From Planctomycetota bacterium (lineage in GTDB: Bacteria > Planctomycetota > Phycisphaerae > Phycisphaerales > UBA1924): DNA of 64,000 nucleotides. Under the pieces are notes generated by a model. It ran no database searches, was not told the DNA's origin, and saw only the letters and a program-made list of their open reading frames with translations. Positions 19,455 through 27,976 of the stretch are shown in pieces. Each line of letters begins with the position of its first letter. The stretch's first letter is position 1. The stretch lies in contig JAGWZK010000011.1 of NCBI GenBank assembly GCA_018968885.1, positions 1 through 64,000 on the forward strand, in the 5' to 3' direction. The translations under genes and the position numbers were made by a program.

Positions 19455-21293
19455 ATGACTCGCGGCATCGTTCGCGCCATGCTCTGGTCGGGTGGAATCG
19501 GCATGGCCCTCTTTTTCATCACCACTGGCCTGGCGTGGACGCTTTTCGAACGCCCTCTTCACAAACTTGCCGACTGGATGCGGCGCCTGCGGTTTGGAAA
19601 CACACCCGAACTCCCTCCTCTTGGCCTTCCTGTCCGAAAGCTCACTGACGAAACCGTGCATCTCGCCGCATCGTTCAGAGCCGCTCGCACCAAGGAACGT
19701 GAAGAAGCGCAGGAAGTTGTGCGTTCTGACAAAGCATGGACGCGCGACCGGCTTCGCGCTCATGCCATCGACGCCCTGAGTGGCCAGCCCCTTGTCGTCG
19801 TCAGCAATCGTGAGCCATACATGCACCAGCTTCGCGATGGCAAACCTTCGCTGGTTCGCCCCGCCAGCGGCCTGGTCACTGGTCTCGATCCCGTTCTGCG
19901 TGCCACTGGTGGCCTCTGAGTCGCTCATGGTGCGGGCGATGCCGATCGCCAGACCGCGGACACCGCAGGTTGCATCCCCGTTCCCCCCGAAGATCCCCGC
20001 TACACACTCAAACGCGTCTGGATCACCAAGGAAGAGGAACAGGGGTATTACTACGTTTTCTCCAACGAAGGACTGTGGCCACTCTGTCACCTCACTCACG
20101 AACGCCCCATCTTCCGTGCCAGCGATTGGGAGCAGTACGTTCGCGCCAACCAGCGCTTCGCCAACGCCGTGCTCGAGGAGATCGGCGACGAAAACGCCGT
20201 CGTCATGGTCCAGGATTACCAACTCGCTCTTGTTCCCGGAATGCTCAAGGCCCAGCGTCCTGATATCCGCGTTGGCCTCTTCTGGCACATTCCGTGGCCC
20301 AACGCCGAGGCCTTCCGCATCTGTCCCTACCGGGTGGAGTTACTCCAAGGCATGCTCGGTGCTGACCTCCTGGGTTTCCATCTTCAGCAGCACTGCAACA
20401 ACTTCCTGGAAACCGTCGACCGCATGGTCGAGGCCAAATTGAATTGGGATCAGTTCTCCGCCGAGATCAAGGGCCACACCTCCCTGGTCCGCCCCTTCCC
20501 CATCAGTGTCCAGCACTGGTCCGAGCGCGGCGTCGCCTCAGGCGACCAGCTTGCGAACCGCATCGCCACAACAAGGCAGCAGCATCAACTCAATGGCTGC
20601 ATGGTCGGTATCGGTGTCGATCGCATCGACTACACCAAGGGCATTTCCGAACGCTTCCGTGCCATCGAACGCCTCTTCGAAAAGCACCCAGAACACAAGG
20701 GCAAATTCACGTTCGTACAGCTCGGTGCTCCCAGCCGCGTGCACATCCCTCGTTACCGCGATCTGGTGACCGAGTTGGAAGCTATGGCCGATGCGATCAA
20801 TTGGAAGCTGCAGGACAACTCCACCGGATGGAAACCCATCCATTTCCTCGTCGATCATCACGACAGCCCCACCGTCTACTGCTTCCTCAAAATGGCCGAG
20901 GTGTGCATCGTCAGTTCCCTGCACGATGGCATGAACCTCGTCGCCAAGGAGTTCGTCGCCGCCAAGGTCGAAGGGTCCGCCGCCAGCAACGAAGGCAGCC
21001 GCGAGGGCGTGCTCGTCCTCTCCGAATTTGCTGGTGCCGCGCGAGATCTCCCCGAAGCGCTGATCATCAATCCCTACGACACCGAGGAGTTCGCCCACGC
21101 GATCCACCAAGCCATCATCATGGACGATGCCGAACGACGCGCTCGCATGAACCGGATGAGCATGCAGATCGAGGAATTCAACATCTATCGCTGGGCCGCG
21201 GATTTCCTCACCGCTCTGGCCCAATCCAAGGGGCGCGTGGACACCCCCACCACCTCCAACACCTCCAACACCATCGCCGCGGCAAACGGATAG
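19455..21293 (+). pseudogene. otsA: Membrane-anchored trehalose-6-phosphate synthase (GT20), interrupted by in-frame TGA
   Basis: One 613-codon frame has a single internal stop, TGA at 19917-19919. Family members read GLWVAHGxGDADR at this point; here the text is GGL-stop-VAHGAGDADRQ, so the conserved Trp codon TGG has become TGA. The catalytic part is otherwise complete: VVVSNREPY, MVQDYQLALVPGML, FWHIPWPNAEAFR, GVDRIDYTKGISER and [13 protein letters not shown]. The enzyme makes trehalose-6-phosphate from UDP-glucose and glucose-6-phosphate. The N-terminus is unusual: a membrane helix (residues ~8-32) and a HAMP-like segment to ~85. No otsB phosphatase is next to it. Confidence 0.85.
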
Positions 21294-21317
21294 CCGTCTC
21301 AAAACTGCTGAAGCCGG

Positions 21318-21566
21318 TCAATCCTGCGAGACATGAAAGGAGTACATCATCCATCCGGCAGCCACAATGTCTTCTTTGGTCGCATCTTCGCTGGGAATGT
21401 CGATACTCAAGTATCCTTCTGACTCACGACCAACATGGGCCGGATGATTCCACGCGACATAGCACTCTTCACATTCAAGGAATAGGTCACTTGAGCCAGA
21501 CTTCCGCTGTACGAACAGCCGACCTTGGTCACACTCGGGGCAATCCACGTACCACAAGCGTGACAT
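21318..21566 (-). CDS. Small zinc-ribbon-like protein
   Basis: The 82-residue protein has two CxxC knuckles, C9-C12 and C32-C35, separated by 19 residues, typical of a single zinc ribbon. The rest is acidic (SIDIPSEDATKEDIVAAGW). TGGAGC just before the ATG supports the start. It converges on otsA, 24 bp away. Base composition is less C-rich than the neighbouring housekeeping genes, like the zeta-like gene upstream, so this stretch may be acquired. Function unknown; such small ribbons can bind DNA, RNA or protein. Confidence 0.7.
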   Translation of the reverse strand: MSRLWYVDCPECDQGRLFVQRKSGSSDLFLECEECYVAWNHPAHVGRESEGYLSIDIPSEDATKEDIVAAGWMMYSFHVSQD

Positions 21567-21607
21567 GAATTGCTCCAGCTGCTTTCTAACAGCACACGTC
21601 GCCGAAT

Positions 21608-21847
21608 CTACCGACCTCGCGGCTTGCTCCGTGTTGCAGACGACGTCGCTGATCGTGAGGTCGCGCCGCGTTTGGTGCCGCGTCGTTCAATCGCGGCTTG
21701 CACTTTGCGCCGCAGATCGATCTCCATCTTGGTGCGCAGCCGCGCTTCGATGATCGCCTCTTCGACCGCAGTTACCATCCTGGCAGTCAACGGGTCGAGG
21801 ACACTCGATTGGTCCGCCGCAGGAGATTGACGTTCAGACTTGCGCAT
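21608..21847 (-). CDS. Small basic protein overlapping the zeta-toxin-like gene
   Basis: This 79-residue protein starts inside the end of the upstream zeta-like gene (14-bp overlap), a layout typical of translational coupling. The first 50 residues look helical and mixed-charge (VTAVEEAIIEARLRTKMEID); the tail is Arg/Ser/Thr-rich. I recognise no family. Because zeta-type kinases often travel with a partner, it could be an antitoxin or substrate-recognition partner, but nothing in the sequence shows this. No Shine-Dalgarno is evident, as expected for a coupled gene. Confidence 0.5.
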   Translation of the reverse strand: MRKSERQSPAADQSSVLDPLTARMVTAVEEAIIEARLRTKMEIDLRRKVQAAIERRGTKRGATSRSATSSATRSKPRGR

Positions 21848-22418
21848 GCTTGAAAATCGTATTCCATGTTTCTGAGCGGAGCACTCTGACTAGTCCACCC
21901 ATCTGATATGCCGCCAATACCGGAGCGTTCCCAGAATTGTCGAAGATGTGCCAGGCATCTGCCAACGGCATGTAGAGCTCCATGAAATTCCGCGCAGAGC
22001 GACTGAAGCGGCGAACCACAACATCGTTCGGTATTGAATGGCCGCCAACGGCGACCCGCGCGGCCACTCTCTGCAAGGCAAGTTCAGGACTTGCAAGGGC
22101 GACGTACACGATGTGAACTTTGTATCCGCGTCCTTTGCATTCTCTGAGCCAAGGAGCAAACGTCTTGCTTGCCAGAGTGGATTCGAAGCCGAAGGACTCT
22201 TTCGCGGTGGCCAACTCACGTATTCTGGCGAGCATGACCCTGCCAGCGGCAATGGCCACCTCATCTGAGGGTGTTCCAGCCAGTCCCACAGCGATCGAAT
22301 CGGCGTTCACGTACTCGTGAATATCAAAGATGCTCTGGAGCACTTTCATCGCAATAGACGATTTCCCCGCTCCATTTGGGCAGCCAATCACCACGATCAC
22401 AGGTTGCTTGGAAGCCAT
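21834..22418 (-). CDS. Zeta-toxin-family P-loop kinase
   Basis: The 194-residue protein has Walker A GCPNGAGKSS (residues 12-21), then VNADSIAVGL, FGFESTLASKTF and GYKVHIVYVALASPELALQRV, with RRFSRSARNF and LADAWHIFDNSG near the end. This is the layout of chromosomal zeta-like kinases (PF06414). Classical zeta toxins phosphorylate UDP-N-acetylglucosamine and block wall synthesis, but the substrate of this short chromosomal group is not established. It is followed by an overlapping 79-residue gene. A TACACT box lies 9 nt before the ATG and may be its promoter. Confidence 0.8.
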   Translation of the reverse strand: MASKQPVIVVIGCPNGAGKSSIAMKVLQSIFDIHEYVNADSIAVGLAGTPSDEVAIAAGRVMLARIRELATAKESFGFESTLASKTFAPWLRECKGRGYKVHIVYVALASPELALQRVAARVAVGGHSIPNDVVVRRFSRSARNFMELYMPLADAWHIFDNSGNAPVLAAYQMGGLVRVLRSETWNTIFKHAQV

Positions 22419-22427
22419 GCGGATGGA

Positions 22428-22433
22428 AGTGTA
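22428..22433 (-). promoter_or_regulatory. Possible -10 box TACACT, 9 nt before the zeta-like gene
   Basis: The box fits the TANNNT pattern but the 9-nt gap is the longest of the set, giving a leader of only a few bases. No Shine-Dalgarno is seen. Confidence 0.4.
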
Positions 22434-22445
22434 TTGGGCCAGATG

Positions 22446-22476
22446 TTCGACCCGGCGCAGCCGGGAAACCTACCCT
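22446..22476 (+). promoter_or_regulatory. Citrate synthase promoter: TTCGAC, 19 bp, TACCCT, 6 nt to ATG
   Basis: The -35-like TTCGAC (22446-22451) and -10 TACCCT (22471-22476) place the transcription start exactly on the ATG at 22483. The same hexamer pair with an 18-bp spacer precedes hmgA. Confidence 0.6.
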
Positions 22477-22482
22477 CACCCC

Positions 22483-23694
22483 ATGAGCACAACCACCGCC
22501 CCGTCGTCCTCTGCCGCTGCCGCCAATTTCGCCAAGGGCCTCGAAGGCATCATCGCTGGCGAAACCGCCGTCTGTTCAATTGAGCAAGGCGGTCTCTGGT
22601 ATCGCGGCTACGAAATCCACGACCTCGCTCAAAACGCGACTTTCGAGGAAGTCGCCTTCCTCCTCTTGGAAGGCCACAAACCCTCCGCCAGCGAACTCAC
22701 CCGCTTCAAATCCGAGATCATCGCCGAGCGCCCCCTCCACCCGATGGTGACCAGTTTCATCGAGTCCACCGGTGGCTACCTCGCCTCAGGCCGCGCTGTC
22801 CCCATGGATGTCCTTCGCACCGCCGTCAGCATCCTCGGCCACACCGATCCGGACGCCCAAGACAACTCCCCAGCCGCAGGGCTCCGTAAGAGCAAGCGTT
22901 TGCTGGCCAAGATTCCCACCATCATCGGGCACATGCAGAATGTCATCGATGGCAAGGCCATCATCGGCCGCGAACTCGGTGGCGACCCCACTCTCTCCCA
23001 CGCCGCGAACATCCTGTATCTGATGACCGGCAAAAAGCCAACTGATGCCTACGCCCGCGTGATCGATGTCTCCCTCATCCTCTATGCCGAGCACGATTTC
23101 AACGCGAGTACGTTTACGAGCCGCTGTATCGCAGGCACACTCAGCGATATGCACGGCGCGGTCACCGGCGGCATCGCCGCCCTCAAGGGCTCTCTCCACG
23201 GCGGGGCCAACGAAATGGCGATGGAAATGCTCAAAGAGATCATGCACGATGTCGGCGAGAAAGCCATTGGCACACCCGCCGTCGATGACTGGATGCAGAA
23301 GGCCTTTGACACCAAGCGCAAACTCATGGGCTTCGGACACCGCGTCTATAAGAATGGTGACCATCGAGCCCCCATCCTCCACAAGATGGGCCGCGCTGTC
23401 GCAGAAAAAGACACCCAGAACCCCGGTGGCCACGCCGCCGTCAAGTGGTTCGAGCTGGGTGAGCAGGTCCAGAAGATCATGCTGGCCAAGAAGAACATTC
23501 ACCCCAACGTTGACTTCCCCTGCGGCATGACCTACTTCACCATGGGCATCCCCGTGCCGCAATACACGCCCATCTTCGTCGCCAGTCGCATCACCGGATG
23601 GTGCGCTCACATCATGGAGCAGCACGCCAACAACCGCATCATCCGCCCCCTCTCCCTCTACTCGGGTCCCGCGTATCGCAAATGGAACGGATGA
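22483..23694 (+). CDS. gltA: Citrate synthase (or 2-methylcitrate synthase)
   Basis: The enzyme condenses acetyl-CoA (or propionyl-CoA) with oxaloacetate in the cytosol. The 403-residue protein shows AVCSIEQGGLWYRGYEIHDL at the N-terminus, YAEHDFNASTFTSR, SLHGGANEMAM and KLMGFGHRVYKNGDHRAPI, which carry the active-site His and Asp context, and ends with RPLSLYSGP. Length and motifs fit the short Gram-positive/archaeal-type subfamily, in which 2-methylcitrate synthases also fall. The MmgE/PrpD gene at 37.1 kb keeps that alternative open. The frame is open to 22330, but the leaderless-type promoter and the homology fix the start at 22483. Confidence 0.9.
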   Translation: MSTTTAPSSSAAAANFAKGLEGIIAGETAVCSIEQGGLWYRGYEIHDLAQNATFEEVAFLLLEGHKPSASELTRFKSEIIAERPLHPMVTSFIESTGGYLASGRAVPMDVLRTAVSILGHTDPDAQDNSPAAGLRKSKRLLAKIPTIIGHMQNVIDGKAIIGRELGGDPTLSHAANILYLMTGKKPTDAYARVIDVSLILYAEHDFNASTFTSRCIAGTLSDMHGAVTGGIAALKGSLHGGANEMAMEMLKEIMHDVGEKAIGTPAVDDWMQKAFDTKRKLMGFGHRVYKNGDHRAPILHKMGRAVAEKDTQNPGGHAAVKWFELGEQVQKIMLAKKNIHPNVDFPCGMTYFTMGIPVPQYTPIFVASRITGWCAHIMEQHANNRIIRPLSLYSGPAYRKWNG

Positions 23695-23699
23695 TGTGA

Positions 23700-24800
23700 A
23701 TGACCGCCGCCCATTCCCCCAGCGCATCTCGTGGGGATCGGTGGCTGCCTCGCGTCATCGACCGAGTGGCTCGAGTGCATCCGCGCCTAGGGATGCTGCG
23801 CTTCGAAGAGGCCCTGCGAAGAAACACCCTCTCGCTGATGCAGAAGCACCGCGTCCCCGGAGTGCAGATTTCGTTTTCAATCGGTGATTGCGCTGTGCGG
23901 ACACTCTGCTTTGGCGTGATGTGTGCACAACGAAGAATCCCCATTACCCCGTTAACCGTATTCGGATTGTGCAGCGTCACCAAGCCGCTGACAGCCCTTG
24001 GAGTTCTGGCTCTGGTCAAAGACCAAGTGCTTCACCTCGATGAGCCCCTCCACGACGAGATCGTTGATCTTTTCACCGGCATCTCTCAAGAGGATTCATC
24101 TCGACTTCGCGGCATAACGTTGCGGCACTGCCTGGCTCACACATCAGGTCTCGCCCACTTCAATCCACCAAGATCACACGATCCTTGCCGTCAAACGTGG
24201 CTGAACGCCAGCAACTTGAAATTCGTGCGCGATCCCGGCGCGGCTTCAGGATACTCCGGAATCAACTACGCACTGGTAGAAATCGTCATGGAATGGCGTA
24301 CCGGATTGCCTTTCTCTAAGATCATGGGTGATAGCGTGTTGCGCCCCCTGAAAATGGAGCACAGCCGCTTCGAGCGTGACATCCCTGTCGCAGATGAGCA
24401 ACTCTCCTCTGACCACGATGAACATGGACATGTATTCCCCACTCCTCCCACAGTCTGTCACGCCTCCTCCGGTCTGGTGAGTTCAACCGAGCAAGTCTGT
24501 CGCGGCTTGCAGGCCTGCCATTTCTCCGATGGCTTCTTACCTCGCGATCTCTCGCAGTTGCAACTCACCCCGCAACCCTCCGGACTCCTCGGCGCCACCG
24601 CCACCCTCGGGCTGCACCTGCACAAGGGCCTCGATGCGCGGAGCTTGTCGCACGGTGGAACCCGCCCCGGTCATCGGTCCCTGGTCGTGGTCGTTCCCGA
24701 GGCCCGAGCCGTGCTCTGCATCGCTGCAAACAGCGAATCCGGCGCGGAAGTCTTCAAGCCAATCACAGGGTTTTTCCGGGCAATCACCATCGGAGCATGA
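23700..24800 (+). CDS. Beta-lactamase-fold serine hydrolase
   Basis: The 366-residue protein has the class C penicillin-binding/serine hydrolase signature: SVTK (S92, K95), YSGINY in the tyrosine motif position and the third box LSHGGTRPGH. LRHCLAHTSGLAHF is also typical. I see no clear signal peptide, so it may be cytosolic, which suggests an esterase, amidase or D-aminopeptidase rather than a secreted beta-lactamase. It starts 5 bp after the citrate synthase stop and probably shares its mRNA. Composition is a little less C-rich than its neighbours. Substrate unknown. Confidence 0.8.
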   Translation: MTAAHSPSASRGDRWLPRVIDRVARVHPRLGMLRFEEALRRNTLSLMQKHRVPGVQISFSIGDCAVRTLCFGVMCAQRRIPITPLTVFGLCSVTKPLTALGVLALVKDQVLHLDEPLHDEIVDLFTGISQEDSSRLRGITLRHCLAHTSGLAHFNPPRSHDPCRQTWLNASNLKFVRDPGAASGYSGINYALVEIVMEWRTGLPFSKIMGDSVLRPLKMEHSRFERDIPVADEQLSSDHDEHGHVFPTPPTVCHASSGLVSSTEQVCRGLQACHFSDGFLPRDLSQLQLTPQPSGLLGATATLGLHLHKGLDARSLSHGGTRPGHRSLVVVVPEARAVLCIAANSESGAEVFKPITGFFRAITIGA

Positions 24801-24853
24801 ATCGCCGACTCACGGAGGGATGATTCCCCCTTCGCGCGCGGACCAGAATGTGA

Positions 24854-24859
24854 TATGCT
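24854..24859 (+). promoter_or_regulatory. Possible extended -10 (TGA-TATGCT) for the M28 peptidase gene
   Basis: TATGCT preceded by TG one base upstream stands about 58 nt before the ATG at 24917. This fits a leadered transcript with a Shine-Dalgarno. No clear -35. Confidence 0.35.
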
Positions 24860-24916
24860 GCTACCCCCGGCAGTCCGAAAGGGTTCGATTTGGGCCGGGA
24901 ACATGGAGTTTCTTGC

Positions 24917-26842
24917 ATGCGCGCTTCTGCCTGGATGACGACGGGATTGATGCTGGCCTCTGTGTCCGCTGTGTCGATGGTCGGCCTGCTCGCCGGTTGC
25001 CAGACCAGCCAAAGTGGCGGCAACAACACAACCAGCGGCGGCTCTGCGAACGCATCGTCGAGCTCTCCCAAAGACGCCGTCTTGGTGAAGTCCCCCGAAA
25101 CTTTCCTGACTTCCAAGACCCCCACCGCCACTGCACCCGCCAGTGGCGGACTCGTCGATGGCGGTGCAGGCCCAAAGCGTGCAACCGGTGAGTTCCCCAA
25201 GGTTGCCCAAGGCGAACCCTTCTGCGTCGTCAATGGCGAGCGCGTCCCCGTCCCGAACATCCCGATGGGCGATGCCGACACCATCCAACGCATCATCAAC
25301 GAAGGCCAATACAACAATCAGACCTTCGCCACGCTCAGCTACATCTGCAACACCTTCGGCCCGCGGCTGACCGGCTCCACCTCACTTGAAAATACCGCCA
25401 AGTGGGCCCGCGATCAGTTCCGTTCCTGGGGCCTCAAAGCCGAACTCGTCGAATGGGGTCCCATCCCCGTCCGCTTTGATCGTGGCCCCAGCACCGGCGT
25501 CGCCTTCAAATCCGGCAGCGAACCCCGCAAGCTCGAATTTTCCACGCTCGCCTGGACGCCCGGCACCAAAGGCCCGGCGAAGGGAAAGGTCTTTAAGCAG
25601 CCGACGACCGAAGATGAATACGCCGCGATGAAGGATTCGCTCCAAGGCGCGTGGATCCTACTTCCCCCGCCAAACGCCACCGGCCAACGCGGCGTGCGCA
25701 CCAGCTCTCGCGATCGCTTCGACCAGCGCGCCAAAGCCCGCGAAGATCTCGCTAAGGGCGCATCCCCCGACTCTCTCCCCCTCGAAGTGCGCGTTGGCTT
25801 CAAGGGCATCGCCGGTTTCATCTCCCAGTCTCGCGATGAGCGCGTCTGGACCGGTGCGACCAGCGGCTGGATGACCCTTGACCCTAAGAAGTCCGAGACC
25901 TGGCCTCAGGATGTCGAAGTCACCGTCCGCCAGAGCGATTACGACTACTTCGTCAAGGCCATCGAGGCCAAGGAATCGATCGAGGCAGAATTCAACCTCG
26001 ATAACAAGATGATCCCCGGCCCCTTCCCCGTCTACTGCGTCGTCGCTGAACTGACCGGTACCGATTTCCCCGACGAAGTCGTCATCGTCAGCGGCCACAT
26101 GGATTCGTGGGATGGCCCCGGCTCTCGCGGCACCACCGACAACGGCACCGGCACCAGCGTCACCATCGAAGCCGCCCGCATCCTCACCGCCGTTGGCGCC
26201 AAGCCCAAGCGTTCTATCCGCTTTGCCCTCTGGTCCGGCGAAGAGCAGGGCCTGCATGGCTCTCGGGCCTACGTCCAGCGCATTAAGGACGAATGGGGCA
26301 AGGTCTCGGCCTGCTTTGTCGACGATGGCGGGACAAACTATCAGGGAGGACTCCCCTGTGCCGACAACATGGTGGACTACCTCGCCGCGGCAACCTCGCC
26401 CGTCTCGATGGCCTTTCCGGAGATGCCCGTCAACATTCGTCCCACCGGCCCCACCATCCAGACCCACGGCTCCAGTGATCACGCCGCCTTCAACGCCGTT
26501 GGCATCCCTGGATTCTTCTGGGATGAAATCGGCAAGGCCGACTACGGCTACGGCTGGCACACCCAGTATGACCGCCTGGATCTGGCCATCCCTGAGTACC
26601 TCACCCAATCAAGCACCTGCTCGGCAGTCACCGCCTACAACCTCGCCTGCGCACCCTCCCTCCTCCCCCGCGCTGCTCGCAACCCTGAGGCCGCCCGCCC
26701 GCCACGGCGTGTCAATCCCAACCGCGTGAACGATTCGCTGGCGGGGCGACCCGATGGAACGGATACTGGCGGCCCAGTTCGCCCCGCCCGTCCCAACTCG
26801 TCGACACCCGCACCGGCTCCCGCGGCAGAGCCCACCAAATAA
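24917..26842 (+). CDS. M28-family metallopeptidase lipoprotein (carboxypeptidase Q-like)
   Basis: The 641-residue protein starts with a lipoprotein signal whose lipobox is LLAGC, then a Ser/Gly-rich linker. A PA-like insert region (residues ~160-380) precedes the peptidase core with zinc ligands in order: VSGHMDSWDG (His), GTTDNGTGTS (Asp), WSGEEQGLHGS (catalytic and ligand Glu), CFVDDGGTNY (Asp) and YGWHTQYDRLD (His). It should be an exopeptidase anchored at the cell surface. The C-terminal ~60 residues are Pro/Arg-rich and disordered-looking. GGAG at 24905-24908 favours this ATG over one 27 bp upstream. Confidence 0.9.
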   Translation: MRASAWMTTGLMLASVSAVSMVGLLAGCQTSQSGGNNTTSGGSANASSSSPKDAVLVKSPETFLTSKTPTATAPASGGLVDGGAGPKRATGEFPKVAQGEPFCVVNGERVPVPNIPMGDADTIQRIINEGQYNNQTFATLSYICNTFGPRLTGSTSLENTAKWARDQFRSWGLKAELVEWGPIPVRFDRGPSTGVAFKSGSEPRKLEFSTLAWTPGTKGPAKGKVFKQPTTEDEYAAMKDSLQGAWILLPPPNATGQRGVRTSSRDRFDQRAKAREDLAKGASPDSLPLEVRVGFKGIAGFISQSRDERVWTGATSGWMTLDPKKSETWPQDVEVTVRQSDYDYFVKAIEAKESIEAEFNLDNKMIPGPFPVYCVVAELTGTDFPDEVVIVSGHMDSWDGPGSRGTTDNGTGTSVTIEAARILTAVGAKPKRSIRFALWSGEEQGLHGSRAYVQRIKDEWGKVSACFVDDGGTNYQGGLPCADNMVDYLAAATSPVSMAFPEMPVNIRPTGPTIQTHGSSDHAAFNAVGIPGFFWDEIGKADYGYGWHTQYDRLDLAIPEYLTQSSTCSAVTAYNLACAPSLLPRAARNPEAARPPRRVNPNRVNDSLAGRPDGTDTGGPVRPARPNSSTPAPAPAAEPTK

Positions 26843-26885
26843 GTCACAGATGTAAGCCAACGATCTTGGCCAGAGACGAGGAACG

Positions 26886-27944
26886 ATGGCCACCGAACGA
26901 CTCTTGACCGCAACAGCGACAACGCCCGAAGACGAGCGTTTGTCGCATTCGCTGCGCCCAGAGTCCCTCGGCGAATTCGTCGGCCAGCAAGAGCTTATCG
27001 AGCGTCTCACCATCTCCCTCAAAGCCGCCAAGATGCGTGGCGATGCCATGGAGCATCTGCTGCTTCACGGCCCTCCTGGCCTTGGCAAAACCACCCTCGC
27101 CCACGTCATCGCCCGCGAAATGGGCACCCGCGTCCGTCTCGAATCTGGCCCCACGCTCGCCAAGCCCATGGATCTCGTCGCAGCCCTCTCCACGCTTCAG
27201 CACGGCGACGTCCTCTTCATCGATGAGATCCATCGCATGCCCATCACGGTCGAAGAGTTCATCTACCCTGCGATGGAAGATTGCCGCATCGAGGTCCGCG
27301 TCGATAGCGGCATGAACGCCCAGACCGTCCACATGAAACTCAAGCCCTTCACCCTCGTGGGCGCAACAACTCGAAAGGGATTGATCTCCTCCCCACTCCA
27401 AACCCGCTTCGGCCTCGATATGCACTTCCGCCTCTACACCCAGGGCGAACTCCGCGACATCCTCAGCCGCAGCGCAAGTCTTTTGGGTATGGGCGTGAAC
27501 GAGGAATCCCTCAACCTCATCGCCAGCCGCGCTCGCGGCACACCCCGTATCGCCAATCGCCTCCTCCGCCGCGTCCGCGATTTTGCCGCAGTCCGCAACA
27601 AGGGAACCGTGACGCCGGCCGTCGTCGATGCCTCATTGAAACTCGAAGGCGTCGACGAACGGGGCATGGATGAACTCGACCGCAAATACCTCCGCACACT
27701 CGCCGACGTGTACGGCGGCGGACCCGCCGGCCTGAATGCCATGGCCGCGACCATGAACGAAGACCCCGGCACTGTGGAAGTGGTCGTCGAGCCCTTCCTT
27801 CTCCAGTGCGGCATGATCGCCATCACTCCTCGCGGCCGGGCCCTGACACGTCCGGGTGCGGAATTGATGGGCGTTTCGTATCGCGAGACACGGGAAATGG
27901 GTGGAATCAGCGGCGGACCGACAACTTCACTCTTCGCCGGATGA
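26886..27944 (+). CDS. ruvB: Holliday junction branch-migration helicase RuvB
   Basis: The 352-residue AAA+ ATPase drives branch migration of Holliday junctions with RuvA. Visible motifs are LRPESLGEFVGQ, Walker A HGPPGLGKTT (62-69), Walker B LFIDEIHRM, sensor FTLVGATTRKG, and the winged-helix C-terminal domain ending with GRALTRPGAELMG. Length is standard. A GAGG site precedes the ATG. ruvA and ruvC are not adjacent. The aspartate aminotransferase gene starts 32 bp after the stop but has its own -10 box. Confidence 0.96.
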   Translation: MATERLLTATATTPEDERLSHSLRPESLGEFVGQQELIERLTISLKAAKMRGDAMEHLLLHGPPGLGKTTLAHVIAREMGTRVRLESGPTLAKPMDLVAALSTLQHGDVLFIDEIHRMPITVEEFIYPAMEDCRIEVRVDSGMNAQTVHMKLKPFTLVGATTRKGLISSPLQTRFGLDMHFRLYTQGELRDILSRSASLLGMGVNEESLNLIASRARGTPRIANRLLRRVRDFAAVRNKGTVTPAVVDASLKLEGVDERGMDELDRKYLRTLADVYGGGPAGLNAMAATMNEDPGTVEVVVEPFLLQCGMIAITPRGRALTRPGAELMGVSYRETREMGGISGGPTTSLFAG

Positions 27945-27963
27945 AGTTTGAAATCGCGTGTCG

Positions 27964-27969
27964 TACTCT
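27964..27969 (+). promoter_or_regulatory. -10 box TACTCT, 7 nt before the aspartate aminotransferase start
   Basis: TACTCT lies just before the ATG at 27977 with no Shine-Dalgarno between, giving a leaderless or near-leaderless transcript independent of ruvB. Confidence 0.55.
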
Positions 27970-27976
27970 TGGCTCC

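Noticed and set aside
19917..19919. TGA read as tryptophan (genetic code change) to rescue otsA
   Set aside because: Other proteins in the window use TGG for Trp throughout, and many intact genes (addB, purH, gltA and others) end in TGA. One interrupted gene is not evidence for recoding.
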